From contig DBBX01000028.1 of the NCBI GenBank assembly GCA_002292815.1, positions 205,773 to 269,772 on the forward strand: 64,000 bases of DNA. The letters run 5' to 3'. The notes beneath the pieces were generated by a model. It did not search any database. It saw nothing but the letters and a program-made list of their open reading frames with translations, and was not told the origin of the DNA. The stretch is from Thiotrichaceae bacterium UBA973. GTDB lineage: Bacteria > Pseudomonadota > Gammaproteobacteria > Eutrophobiales > Eutrophobiaceae. The translations under genes and the position numbers were made by a program. Shown here in pieces: positions 1-8,098 of this stretch (positions within the stretch are counted from its first letter, which is position 1; each line of letters opens with the position of its first letter).

Positions 1-83
1 TTATAATTTAAAAGGTGTTTATTGTCGTGATGCCTTTAAAACCAAACTAATTAGAACAACATCATCTATCAGAAGAATAACTT
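1..83. other. Window start before cpaB
   Basis: 83 bases at the left edge, ending with AGAAGAA about 8 bases before the cpaB ATG as a ribosome site. There is no recognisable gene end or promoter. The pilin and peptidase genes expected for a Tad locus may lie further left. Confidence 0.4.
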
Positions 84-1937
84 ATGGCTAAGAAAGAACA
101 AAAAAGTGTAATCCCTTTAATTGCCGGCGCAATTGGTCTCGGCATAGTCGCGGCAGTAATGGCAATGCTCTATCTTAATGCCAAAGAGGCCCAGTTGAAG
201 GCCAAATATGAACAAGAAAAAACCGGCTCGGTTACTGTGGTGGTTGCTAACAAGAACCTCGTCAAGGGCATGGAAATTAAAATGGAAGATTTTAGTGCCC
301 GGCCTGTGCCAGCTGAGTTTGTACATGACGATGCAATTTATCCTAACAATTTTAACCGGTATGTTGGCCGTTCGATAATCGCTAATTTAGGCCAAGGGAA
401 AACCCTGTTAAAAAGTTTTATTGATGATGATTTCCCGCGTGATTTTTCCGACATCATTCCACCGGGAAAACGGGCAATCACGATTACAGTTGATGATATT
501 AATTCGATTGGCGGTTTCTTGCGCCCCGGTAACCGTATCGATATTTATGTCAATATCCCTTTTTCTGTATCTGGTTTTCAACCTGCTTTATTTTCCGCTG
601 CTAAAGATGCAGGACTACTTGAGTTATTACCAAAATCAATACTGGCAGAAATACCAGCAGAACTTATGCAGGTTGCGTCCTCTATTGAAGACCCAACCGC
701 ATTGATAGGTGCATTAACGCCTTCAGATGTCATTATCCCGGTTTTACAAAATGTAACCGTTTTAGCCACCGGGAAAGATCCGTATAGAGAAACGCTGGAC
801 GCGTTAAGACAGCCCCAACGTCGAACAGAAGCGCAGTTTTCAAACATTACACTTGAAGTAGATGCAGAGCAGGCAGCATTAATAACCCTGGCGGAAGAAA
901 ATGGGGAAATTGTAACGCTGCTGCGTAACAGGAATGACAAAGGCGCATCAAGTTTTACCAATGTTTCCCCGCTGGATTTATTTGGTAACGCTGCCGAAAT
1001 GGCCAGTGCAGAAAAAGAACGCGCATCTCGTGTGACGGCCGCTGCAGGTGTCGATGTCAATGGTAATCTGGTAGATGCCGATGGCAATAAACTGATGAGT
1101 AGTGAACAGCTCGCTGCGGCTGGCTATAGCGTTAATGAAAATGGTCAAGTCGTTGACAAGGACGGCAACATTGTTGACCCCAATGATCTCGTGATTGCCG
1201 CCGATGGTAGCGTCATTAATAAACAACAGCTTGCTGCTGCCGGACTTACTGTTAACGAAAGTGGGCAAATTATTGATAAAGATGGCAATGTGGTCGATGC
1301 GAATAATATTGTCATCGCCGCAGACGGCACGGTCTTAACGAAAGAACAGCTCGCTGCTGCCGGACTCAGCGTGAATGAAAATGGTGAGATAGTAGATGCA
1401 AACGGCGTAGTCGTAGCGGCAAGTGACATAATTATTGCTGAAAATGGCACCGTTATGACTAAAGAGAATCTCGATGCACTTAAAGCCGCTGGTTATGATG
1501 TCAACGAAAATGGAGAAATTGTAGATAAGGATGGAAATGTGGTTGACCCGAATAGTATCGTGATTGCAGCAGACGGCAGTGTCATGACTAAAGAACAGTT
1601 AGCTGCGGCTGGTCTCAGCGTGAATGACAAAGGTGAGATTGTCGATGCTAACGGTAATGTCGTCGATAAAAATGACTTAATCATTTCAGCTAACGGCGAA
1701 GTGTTAAGCAAACAACAACTCGCAGCAGCTGGACTAAGCGTAAATGCGGATGGGGAAATTGTCGATGCTAAAGGCAACCTGGTCTCCGCAGAGGCAATAT
1801 CTAAATTCGCGAAAAACCAAACGATTGCAGGTGAGTTCATTGAGCCCGTTAATTATGATTTGATTATAGGTGGTGACAGTACCGATGGCGTTGCTAAGTC
1901 GAAAACAGTTACTTTGCCGATAGAAAAAGATGACTAA
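84..1937 (+). CDS. cpaB: Flp pilus assembly protein CpaB/RcpC with a 40-residue repeat array
   Basis: Periplasmic, membrane-anchored component of the Tad/Flp pilus that works with the CpaC secretin. A single N-terminal membrane helix (about residues 12-31) is followed by a SAF domain (about 48-115) and the RcpC/CpaB core (RAITITVDD at about 131, LRPGNRIDIYV, then FSNITLEVDAEQAALI and GEIVTLLRN up to about 280). Normal family members end soon after this (about 250-350 residues). Here a further region contains five full repeats of about 40 residues (344-383, 384-423, 424-466 with 3 extra residues, 467-506, 507-546) plus partial copies at each end. The repeat pattern is VNENGEIVD-DGNVVD--IVIA-DG-V-TKEQL-AAG. 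The last 40 residues hold the motif IIGGDSTDGVAKS, shared with the next gene. The family call is secure; the role of the repeats is unknown. Confidence 0.93.
   Translation: MAKKEQKSVIPLIAGAIGLGIVAAVMAMLYLNAKEAQLKAKYEQEKTGSVTVVVANKNLVKGMEIKMEDFSARPVPAEFVHDDAIYPNNFNRYVGRSIIANLGQGKTLLKSFIDDDFPRDFSDIIPPGKRAITITVDDINSIGGFLRPGNRIDIYVNIPFSVSGFQPALFSAAKDAGLLELLPKSILAEIPAELMQVASSIEDPTALIGALTPSDVIIPVLQNVTVLATGKDPYRETLDALRQPQRRTEAQFSNITLEVDAEQAALITLAEENGEIVTLLRNRNDKGASSFTNVSPLDLFGNAAEMASAEKERASRVTAAAGVDVNGNLVDADGNKLMSSEQLAAAGYSVNENGQVVDKDGNIVDPNDLVIAADGSVINKQQLAAAGLTVNESGQIIDKDGNVVDANNIVIAADGTVLTKEQLAAAGLSVNENGEIVDANGVVVAASDIIIAENGTVMTKENLDALKAAGYDVNENGEIVDKDGNVVDPNSIVIAADGSVMTKEQLAAAGLSVNDKGEIVDANGNVVDKNDLIISANGEVLSKQQLAAAGLSVNADGEIVDAKGNLVSAEAISKFAKNQTIAGEFIEPVNYDLIIGGDSTDGVAKSKTVTLPIEKDD
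1083..1814 (+). repeat. In-frame 120-bp tandem repeat array inside cpaB
   Basis: The DNA repeats with a period of 120 bases. Full units begin at 1113, 1233, 1353 (129 bases long), 1482 and 1602, with partial units before 1113 and after 1722. The units are clearly related but diverged at many third positions, so the array is not a very recent amplification. Each unit encodes two DxxG-type turns and an AAAG(L/Y)SVN segment. All units stay in frame. Confidence 0.85.
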
Positions 1938-2210
1938 GTGAAAGTGATCAATAAAACTTTCTTTATCGTCAGTTTGCTATTGCCGTTTACACTTTTCAAT
2001 GCGATTCGTGCAGAAGACGGAGATAAATTAAAAGTGATTGCTGAGGCCAACGAAGATCAGCGTATTGTTGAAATAGAAACTGAGGTAAAAACGCCGAGGC
2101 AGAACAACAACGCAGATGTTAACGACAAAACATCTATCCAGATGATTGTCGGCGGTCAGTCACAAGATGGCGTGGCAAAAAGCATTAAGCTTCCGATTGA
2201 TGCAAAATAA
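1938..2210 (+). CDS. Small exported protein sharing its C-terminal motif with CpaB
   Basis: A 90-residue protein starting with GTG directly after the cpaB stop codon, so it is translationally coupled; a second GTG lies two codons later. An N-terminal signal peptide (about residues 1-25, ending near AIRAED) predicts export. The middle is charged and probably unstructured. The C-terminus, IVGGQSQDGVAKS followed by KLPI, closely matches the last residues of the preceding CpaB protein (IIGGDSTDGVAKS followed by TLPI). I know no named family for it. A periplasmic partner that binds the same Tad component as the CpaB tail is the simplest inference. Confidence 0.75.
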   Translation: MKVINKTFFIVSLLLPFTLFNAIRAEDGDKLKVIAEANEDQRIVEIETEVKTPRQNNNADVNDKTSIQMIVGGQSQDGVAKSIKLPIDAK

Positions 2211-2270
2211 TTTAGCACGTTTATAAATTTTAAGAACACTAATAGGATTGGGAATCAGGAACAACTACTC

Positions 2271-3752
2271 ATGATAAAAAAAATATTTATCTCTTATCTC
2301 TTACTGTCTTTTTCACTGATCTGCTCAGCCGCAGAAAAAATTGAGCTTTATGTTGGTGAAATCAAGATTTTAAAATTATCCAGTGTAGAACGTATCGCTG
2401 TTGGTAATCCTGAAGTTGTCAGTAACTCCATGCTGAACAATGGCCAATTAGTGTTAATCGCGGAAGGAGAAGGCGCAAGTAACATTCATATCTGGTTCAG
2501 CAACGGTACAGAAAAAGACTACATGGCAAATGTGGTGGCTAAAACCAACAACCTGGCGAAAAGAAAAATTGAAATAGAACAACTACTCTCCGAAATAGAA
2601 GGTATTGAGATTGACATGATAGGAGAACGTATCGTCCTATCGGGACTAGTTGACCTTGATCATGAAGAAACCATTAAGGCAACCACGGCTGTTTACGATG
2701 AGATCCTGGTGAGTATCAATTATGCCGTTGCAACAACGGTCAGGAAAAAGCTGGAGGTAGAAGATCTTTTATCTGATGTCGAAGGCCTGAACGTACGTAT
2801 TGTTGGCAACAAGATTGTGCTTGATGGCTTGGTTGACAGCGGTTATGAGCAAGCGATCGAGACGGTTACAAGTAACTTCGAAGAAGTTATGGATTTAACG
2901 ACAAGAGGCACTCTTGACATGAGCATGCCCGACAACAAGATGGTGCTGATGAATATCAAGATAACCGAATTCAACAAAAACTACCTGGAGACTCTAGGCA
3001 TCCAGTGGGACACCACCATTGCAGGCCCGGCAGCCGGTGTTGCTTTTAGTCCTGCAAACAACTCAGTATTTCGCGCTGAGGAACAACCTAACGTATCCTT
3101 TACTGGTCTTGCGCCGGAAGTGGGTCGAAGCGCGCTGGGCTATTTTGGATTAGTCACAGAGATTACTTCACGTATTAACTTCGGTGTAAATTCAGGTAAT
3201 GCAATCATTCTGGCCGAACCTCGTTTGGCCGCGCGCAGTGGCGGTGAAGCCAACTTTCTAGCCGGTGGTGAATTTCCTATTCAAATATCCAATATAAACG
3301 GCACCACGATTGAGTTTAAAAAGTTTGGTATTCAACTTTCTGTTAAGCCAACGGTCGACAGAAACAATAACGTCAAGGCTAAGGTAACGACAGAACTTAG
3401 CGCTATCAACAATGCGGTGTCTGTGGATGGCGTTCCGGGATTGACATCACGCAGGACGGAAGCTGATGTCATTTTAAGTTCTGGTGAAACGCTAGTGATG
3501 TCTGGATTGATCAATCAGGAAGCCTCAAAGGATGTTCAAGGTATTAAATGGCTTAAAGATATACCTGTATTAGGCAGGCTCTTCAGCTCTGAGACCTTTC
3601 GTGATAATAAAAGTGAGTTGGTCATCTTTGTGACACCTCAGGTTTTTGATGCCGATTCTGATATTAATAAAAAGGCGAAAGAATATTTCAATAATAGAAC
3701 GAGGGAGACTATCGAAGCGATAGATGAAAGCTCTCTAAACATCGTTTATTAA
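2271..3752 (+). CDS. cpaC: Tad pilus secretin CpaC/RcpA
   Basis: Outer-membrane secretin forming the channel for the Flp pilus. It has a signal peptide (about 1-21, cut near CSA-AEK) and an N-terminal pilus-and-secretin domain (about 23-90: IELYVGEIKIL, RIAVGNPEV). Two tandem BON-like modules follow at about 100-152 and 160-212, with the parallel phrases ERIVLSGLVD and NKIVLDGLVD. The secretin core runs from about 225 to 470 (ILAEPRLAARSGGEANFLAGGEFPI, then ETLVMSGLI and KDIPVLGRLFSS). At 493 residues it is normal for the family. It lies 60 bases after the small protein gene and 18 bases before the ATPase gene, so it belongs to the same operon. Confidence 0.95.
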   Translation: MIKKIFISYLLLSFSLICSAAEKIELYVGEIKILKLSSVERIAVGNPEVVSNSMLNNGQLVLIAEGEGASNIHIWFSNGTEKDYMANVVAKTNNLAKRKIEIEQLLSEIEGIEIDMIGERIVLSGLVDLDHEETIKATTAVYDEILVSINYAVATTVRKKLEVEDLLSDVEGLNVRIVGNKIVLDGLVDSGYEQAIETVTSNFEEVMDLTTRGTLDMSMPDNKMVLMNIKITEFNKNYLETLGIQWDTTIAGPAAGVAFSPANNSVFRAEEQPNVSFTGLAPEVGRSALGYFGLVTEITSRINFGVNSGNAIILAEPRLAARSGGEANFLAGGEFPIQISNINGTTIEFKKFGIQLSVKPTVDRNNNVKAKVTTELSAINNAVSVDGVPGLTSRRTEADVILSSGETLVMSGLINQEASKDVQGIKWLKDIPVLGRLFSSETFRDNKSELVIFVTPQVFDADSDINKKAKEYFNNRTRETIEAIDESSLNIVY

Positions 3753-3770
3753 ACTAGGAATTCAGTACAT

Positions 3771-5459
3771 ATGTTTGACGTTATCGTTAATAATAGTAAG
3801 GGTGAAAGACTGCAGAATTTTCACTGTCCAGTGAGTGAGTGCACCATTGGCAAAGCAAGAGATAATTTTGTTCAATTACGTGGTTGGAAAGTAGCTAATC
3901 ATCACGCCGAATTAACTCGCACATCCGAAGGTCTTTTTATAGAAGATAAGACGGGGAAAAGCAGCATAGAAGTCAATGGCAATGATGTTAACCACCATGG
4001 GCCAATCCGTTCTTCTGATGTCATCATCATCGCTGGCTATCATATCAAGGCAGGAATGAGTGGCGACGGTGGTGATGATATCGATGAAGATGATGACGAC
4101 GCATTTGATGATATGAAAACCGTTTTCGGCGTTCAGCATCATGCGGTGCTCCAAGAATCCGAAGAAATTAGCAAGACTCTAATAAATCTTCAGCATGATG
4201 AAAAGTTTAAATGGCGAAATCGGGTTCACGAAGAACTGCTGGCCGCTATGGACCTTCGCCGTACTGACATCAGTAGCATGAACGAAGCTAAACTGCGTAA
4301 GCACGTCGAGGGGCTAGTAAACGAAATTATTACTGAGATGGGCCCTAAACTTCCAGCCGATGTAGACCAAGTAGTGTTAGCCAGTGATGTTTTAAATGAA
4401 GCTGTTGGACTTGGTCCATTGGAGGAGTTGCTCGCTGATGACAGTGTAACTGAAATCATGGTCAACAAGTTTGATGAGATCTTTATTGAGCAAGCCGGCA
4501 AACTCACCTTATCTGATATCACATTTTCAAGTGATGATGCAGTGATGACTTCTATTGAGCGTATCGTGTCACCACTTGGCAGGCGTATTGATGAGAGTTC
4601 ACCACTAGTTGATGCGCGTTTAAAAGATGGCTCTCGTGTTAACGCGATTATTCCACCTTTGGCCTTGCGTGGCCCCTGCCTGACCATTCGAAAGTTTGCC
4701 AAACAAAAGTTACAGGCGCAAGACCTTGTCAATTTTGGTGCATTAAATGACGGCATGGTGAAGTTTTTAGAGACGGCTGTTAAAAACCATATGAATATTC
4801 TTATCTCTGGTGGCACGGGTAGTGGTAAGACAACCTTACTAAATGTATTGTCAAACTTTATTCCCCCCACTGAGCGCATTATCACCGTTGAAGATGCAGC
4901 AGAGTTAAAGCTAACACAGCCTCACTTGGTTAGCCTTGAAGCAAGGCCTGCTAACCTCGAAGGTAAAGGCGCTATTCCTATTCGTGACTTGGTTAAAAAC
5001 TGTCTGCGTATGCGGCCAGATCGCATCGTTGTGGGTGAGTGTCGCGGCGGAGAAACATTAGACATGTTGCAAGCAATGAACACCGGACATGACGGTTCTT
5101 TAACAACTGCTCATGCGAATACGCCGAGAGATATGATTGCCAGATTAGAAGTAATGGTCATGATGTCCGGTCTGGATCTTCCAGTCTCAGCTATTAGGGA
5201 GATGGTCGCTTCCGCTATACATATGATAGTGCAGATATCTCGTTACTCTGATGGTAGTCGTCGTATCACTAATATCACCGAGATTACCGGTGTAGAGTCG
5301 GGTATTGTCTCTATGCAGGATATCTTCCGTTATCAACAAGAAGGCTTTGATGAAAATGGTAAAGTTAAGGGTCAATTTGAAGCAACCGGCGCGATACCAC
5401 ATTTCTATGAAGAAATGCGCCAACGTGGTCTACCTGTTGATATGTCAATATTTTCGTAA
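3771..5459 (+). CDS. cpaF: Tad pilus assembly ATPase CpaF/TadA with N-terminal FHA domain
   Basis: Cytoplasmic hexameric ATPase that powers Flp pilus assembly. The C-terminal two thirds is a standard CpaF: N-domain from about 145, Walker A GGTGSGKT at 347-354, Asp box VEDAAEL, Walker B region RPDRIVVGECRGGE, and the His box TGHDGSLTTAHANTPRD. The first 95 residues form an FHA domain (CTIGKARDNFVQL, then VANHHAEL, then VNGNDV), which normally binds phosphothreonine. An acidic linker (about 99-114, mostly D and E) ends in DMKTVFG, with Thr117 a possible phosphosite. At 562 residues it is longer than plain CpaF (about 420-480) by the size of the FHA domain. No cpaE/tadZ gene sits before it, as would be usual. 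Confidence 0.95.
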   Translation: MFDVIVNNSKGERLQNFHCPVSECTIGKARDNFVQLRGWKVANHHAELTRTSEGLFIEDKTGKSSIEVNGNDVNHHGPIRSSDVIIIAGYHIKAGMSGDGGDDIDEDDDDAFDDMKTVFGVQHHAVLQESEEISKTLINLQHDEKFKWRNRVHEELLAAMDLRRTDISSMNEAKLRKHVEGLVNEIITEMGPKLPADVDQVVLASDVLNEAVGLGPLEELLADDSVTEIMVNKFDEIFIEQAGKLTLSDITFSSDDAVMTSIERIVSPLGRRIDESSPLVDARLKDGSRVNAIIPPLALRGPCLTIRKFAKQKLQAQDLVNFGALNDGMVKFLETAVKNHMNILISGGTGSGKTTLLNVLSNFIPPTERIITVEDAAELKLTQPHLVSLEARPANLEGKGAIPIRDLVKNCLRMRPDRIVVGECRGGETLDMLQAMNTGHDGSLTTAHANTPRDMIARLEVMVMMSGLDLPVSAIREMVASAIHMIVQISRYSDGSRRITNITEITGVESGIVSMQDIFRYQQEGFDENGKVKGQFEATGAIPHFYEEMRQRGLPVDMSIFS

Positions 5460-5468
5460 CTCTCTATC

Positions 5469-6347
5469 GTGAACTTTCTAATAGACTCATCTGCCATAGC
5501 TAGTTTTTATCTGACTCTGGCTTGTGTTTTTTTAATGGTCTTCCTGCTTTGGTATGTTTTGGCAAAAAAAATACAAGTAGCGATGGAAAACTATAAACAA
5601 ACGTTTACAACGACCGCTACAAGCAACATGTCGGACATGTTCTTGTCTATAGATGCCGGTCAATTATTTATAATGAACCTTATCGCTATCATAGCATTAC
5701 CCCTATTGACCTGGTTAATCACTCGCGATTTACCAACAACATTTACCCTGTTAGCCGTCATCGTTCTATTGCCTCCATTTGTCTATCGTTCATTGCGTAA
5801 AAAACGCTTGAAACGCTTTGAAGAACAATTGCCGGATGGCCTTGCAATGATATCCGGTGCAATGCGGGCAGGGGCCAGTTTGAGTATTGCGTTAGAAAGT
5901 CTGGTTAAAGAGCAACCTGCCCCTCTCTCTCAGGAATTCGAATTGTTTTTAAAAGAACAACGACTTGGTGTTGACTTTGAGTTGTCATTGAAAAGTATGG
6001 CAGAAAGAGTCCCTCTGCAAGATTTTAATATGCTGGTGACTGCCTTGTTAATTAATAAGGAAGTCGGTGGTAACCTCGCCGAGACCATGGAAACCCTGGG
6101 CGACACGTTACGAAAAAAAGCCATGATGGAAGGAAAGATTGACGGATTAACCGCACAAGGCAGATTACAAGGGATAGTAATGAGTGGTTTACCCATATTC
6201 ATTGGTTGTGTACTTAATTTTATAGAACCTGAAGCAATGAGCAAACTCTGGACCACCACACTGGGCTGGATTGTACTGATATTAATTATCATTATGGAAG
6301 GCCTTGCCTATTTGATGATTAGTAAGATCACTAATATAGACGTCTAA
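5469..6347 (+). CDS. tadB: Tad pilus inner-membrane platform protein TadB
   Basis: Polytopic inner-membrane protein of the T2SS-F/GspF family, one of two platform subunits on which CpaF acts. Hydrophobic segments lie at about 10-32, 67-85, 90-108, 233-250 and 264-285. The cytoplasmic GspF-like domain (about 120-230) contains EQLPDGLAMISGAMRAGASL and ALLINKEVGGNLAETMETL, both typical of TadB. The start is GTG at 5469, nine bases after the cpaF stop; no upstream ATG fits. Length is normal (292). Confidence 0.93.
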   Translation: MNFLIDSSAIASFYLTLACVFLMVFLLWYVLAKKIQVAMENYKQTFTTTATSNMSDMFLSIDAGQLFIMNLIAIIALPLLTWLITRDLPTTFTLLAVIVLLPPFVYRSLRKKRLKRFEEQLPDGLAMISGAMRAGASLSIALESLVKEQPAPLSQEFELFLKEQRLGVDFELSLKSMAERVPLQDFNMLVTALLINKEVGGNLAETMETLGDTLRKKAMMEGKIDGLTAQGRLQGIVMSGLPIFIGCVLNFIEPEAMSKLWTTTLGWIVLILIIIMEGLAYLMISKITNIDV

Positions 6348-6358
6348 AGAGAATATAA

Positions 6359-7240
6359 ATGGATAGTATTTATTATAGTGGAAGCGTACTGGCATATTTT
6401 GCGGCAACAGCATTGTTCGTCTCATTTATTGCTGTCCTCTACAGTATGATTGATAAGGAGGACCGTACTTATATGGATCCCCTATCCTGGAAATTGAAAC
6501 TAATGTGGCCTTTCATTCAGATCATTGCGAATTTCTTCGTTATTTTTCTACCTTATGAAATGCTGGAAAACACTGAAAAGAAAATTACCAGTTCTGGCGT
6601 GAGCTACCTGCTAAGTGCTGAACAGTTTATCGCACTCCGCATAATTTCCGCGATGATTGCCCCACTAGTCGCGTTATTCATTATGTTTTGCCTAGATAAC
6701 TTTCAGACTATTTGGTTCATCATCATGCCTCTGTTAGGTTTTATGTTACCAAGCTTATGGTTAAAAGATGTCAGAAATCAACGTAACAGTGCCGTTATTC
6801 GTACACTACCCGTCTATCTGGATTTTCTCACCATGTGTGTGGAGGGAGGACTCAACCTTCAGGGCGCATTGGGACAAGCCATGGAAAAAGCGGCACCGGG
6901 CCCGCTGCGTAATGAATTTGCTATTGTGCTGCGTGATTTGCGTGCTGGTTTGTCACGCGCTGATTCACTTAGAAGAATGGCCGAACGACTCGATATTCAG
7001 GAAATAACATCATTTGTCAGCTCTATTGTGCAAGCTGAAAAAATGGGGGCTTCATTAGCCAATGTACTCAGGGTTCAATCAGAACAGCGTCGAGGCGAAC
7101 GCTTTCAACGAGCAGAAAAACAAGCCATGGAAGCACCGGTCAAATTGGTTTTTCCGCTGGTCATGTTCATCTTTCCCATTACTTTTATTGTTTTATTATT
7201 TCCGATCGCGATGAAGTTCCTTAGTGAAGGAATATTATGA
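6359..7240 (+). CDS. tadC: Tad pilus inner-membrane platform protein TadC
   Basis: Second GspF-like platform protein of the Tad system, expected to pair with TadB. It has membrane segments near residues 10-30, 95-137 (two) and 265-290. The cytoplasmic domain carries LPVYLDFLTMCVEGGLNLQGAL and the later phrase SFVSSIVQAEKMGASLANVL, hallmarks of TadC. The stop codon overlaps the start of the next gene by four bases (ATGA), so the DUF192 gene downstream is translationally coupled to it. Confidence 0.93.
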   Translation: MDSIYYSGSVLAYFAATALFVSFIAVLYSMIDKEDRTYMDPLSWKLKLMWPFIQIIANFFVIFLPYEMLENTEKKITSSGVSYLLSAEQFIALRIISAMIAPLVALFIMFCLDNFQTIWFIIMPLLGFMLPSLWLKDVRNQRNSAVIRTLPVYLDFLTMCVEGGLNLQGALGQAMEKAAPGPLRNEFAIVLRDLRAGLSRADSLRRMAERLDIQEITSFVSSIVQAEKMGASLANVLRVQSEQRRGERFQRAEKQAMEAPVKLVFPLVMFIFPITFIVLLFPIAMKFLSEGIL

Positions 7241-7593
7241 TACATGGCTATCTCACTGACATAAACGACAATTGTTTATTTGAAAAGGTTTTACGCACTT
7301 CCAGTTTTCTAGAACGTTTATGTGGTTTATTGTTTTCTCCGCCTTTAAAACAAAAAGAGGCTTTATTAATCGAGCCTTGTTCATCAGTTCATACTGTCGG
7401 CATGCGATATGCCATTGATGTCGTATTTATAGATAAAAACTGGCATGTGGTAAAAACTGCGAAATCATTAAAGCCTTGGCGAATGGCAGCATCTAGCAAG
7501 GCTTATAGAGTGCTTGAGCTCGCCAGTGACAGTCTCGAACAGATAGACCTCCCATCAGGACAGCAACTAAAGTGGCATAATCATGTTGAATAA
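7237..7593 (+). CDS. DUF192 family protein embedded in the tad operon
   Basis: A 118-residue DUF192 protein, recognised by RLCGLLFSPPL, the central HTVGMRYAIDVVFID and the late LKPWRMA. DUF192 proteins are small beta-rich proteins of unproven function, usually exported with a signal peptide, but this copy lacks a clear one and is probably cytoplasmic. It overlaps tadC by four bases at its start and tadD by eleven at its end, so it is firmly part of the pilus operon. Whether it takes part in pilus assembly cannot be told from sequence. Confidence 0.85.
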   Translation: MIHGYLTDINDNCLFEKVLRTSSFLERLCGLLFSPPLKQKEALLIEPCSSVHTVGMRYAIDVVFIDKNWHVVKTAKSLKPWRMAASSKAYRVLELASDSLEQIDLPSGQQLKWHNHVE

Positions 7594-8047
7594 ATTTATA
7601 ACCCGAGTATTTATTTTAGTCGTCCTTTTAAACCTTGTCGCATGCACAACCGCCAATACAAAAAATACAGAAGAACAACCTAAACGTGATTTGATTGAAG
7701 TCCTAGAAGAAGCAAATATCGCATATGAAAACGATGACTTCGTAACAAGTGAAAAAAACTATGGCATCTTAATCAAGGAATTACCTGAAGAAGCAGAATA
7801 TTGGTTCCGACTTGGAAACATTTATGTGCGCACGAATAGACACCAAGATGCGATAGGTTTATATCGGGAGGCTGTGTTACGCAATCCTCAGTTTGCCAAA
7901 GCCTGGTATAACATGAGTATCGTACAACTAAAGCAAACCGCGTTTAGTCTAAATGAAATGTTGATTTATACCGACAAAAAAGACCCTCTTTATAGCAAAG
8001 GAGCTACAATGCTAGAGCAAATCAAGTCTATAATTAGTACGAAATAG
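7583..8047 (+). CDS. tadD: TadD-like TPR lipoprotein
   Basis: Probable outer-membrane lipoprotein acting as a secretin pilotin, as TadD does. The N-terminus is a lipoprotein signal with lipobox LVAC (Cys near residue 21). Two TPR-like repeats follow: ANIAYENDDFVTSEKNYGILI (about 45-65), and the pair beginning EYWFRLGNIYVRTNRHQDAI (about 74 on) and AKAWYNMSIVQLKQ. At 154 residues it is shorter than many TadD proteins (about 250). It starts inside the end of the DUF192 gene. Confidence 0.82.
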   Translation: MLNKFITRVFILVVLLNLVACTTANTKNTEEQPKRDLIEVLEEANIAYENDDFVTSEKNYGILIKELPEEAEYWFRLGNIYVRTNRHQDAIGLYREAVLRNPQFAKAWYNMSIVQLKQTAFSLNEMLIYTDKKDPLYSKGATMLEQIKSIISTK

Positions 8048-8098
8048 TTGCGCTTATCTTGGATTAAAAATCAAATATTACAATTAAAGCTAAAATAA

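Noticed and set aside
1083..1814. CRISPR-like array
   Set aside because: The 120-base units are contiguous, in frame and diverged, with no unique spacers.
4226..4885. 219-codon - strand open frame within cpaF
   Set aside because: Antisense to a strongly conserved ATPase domain, with no family similarity I can see.
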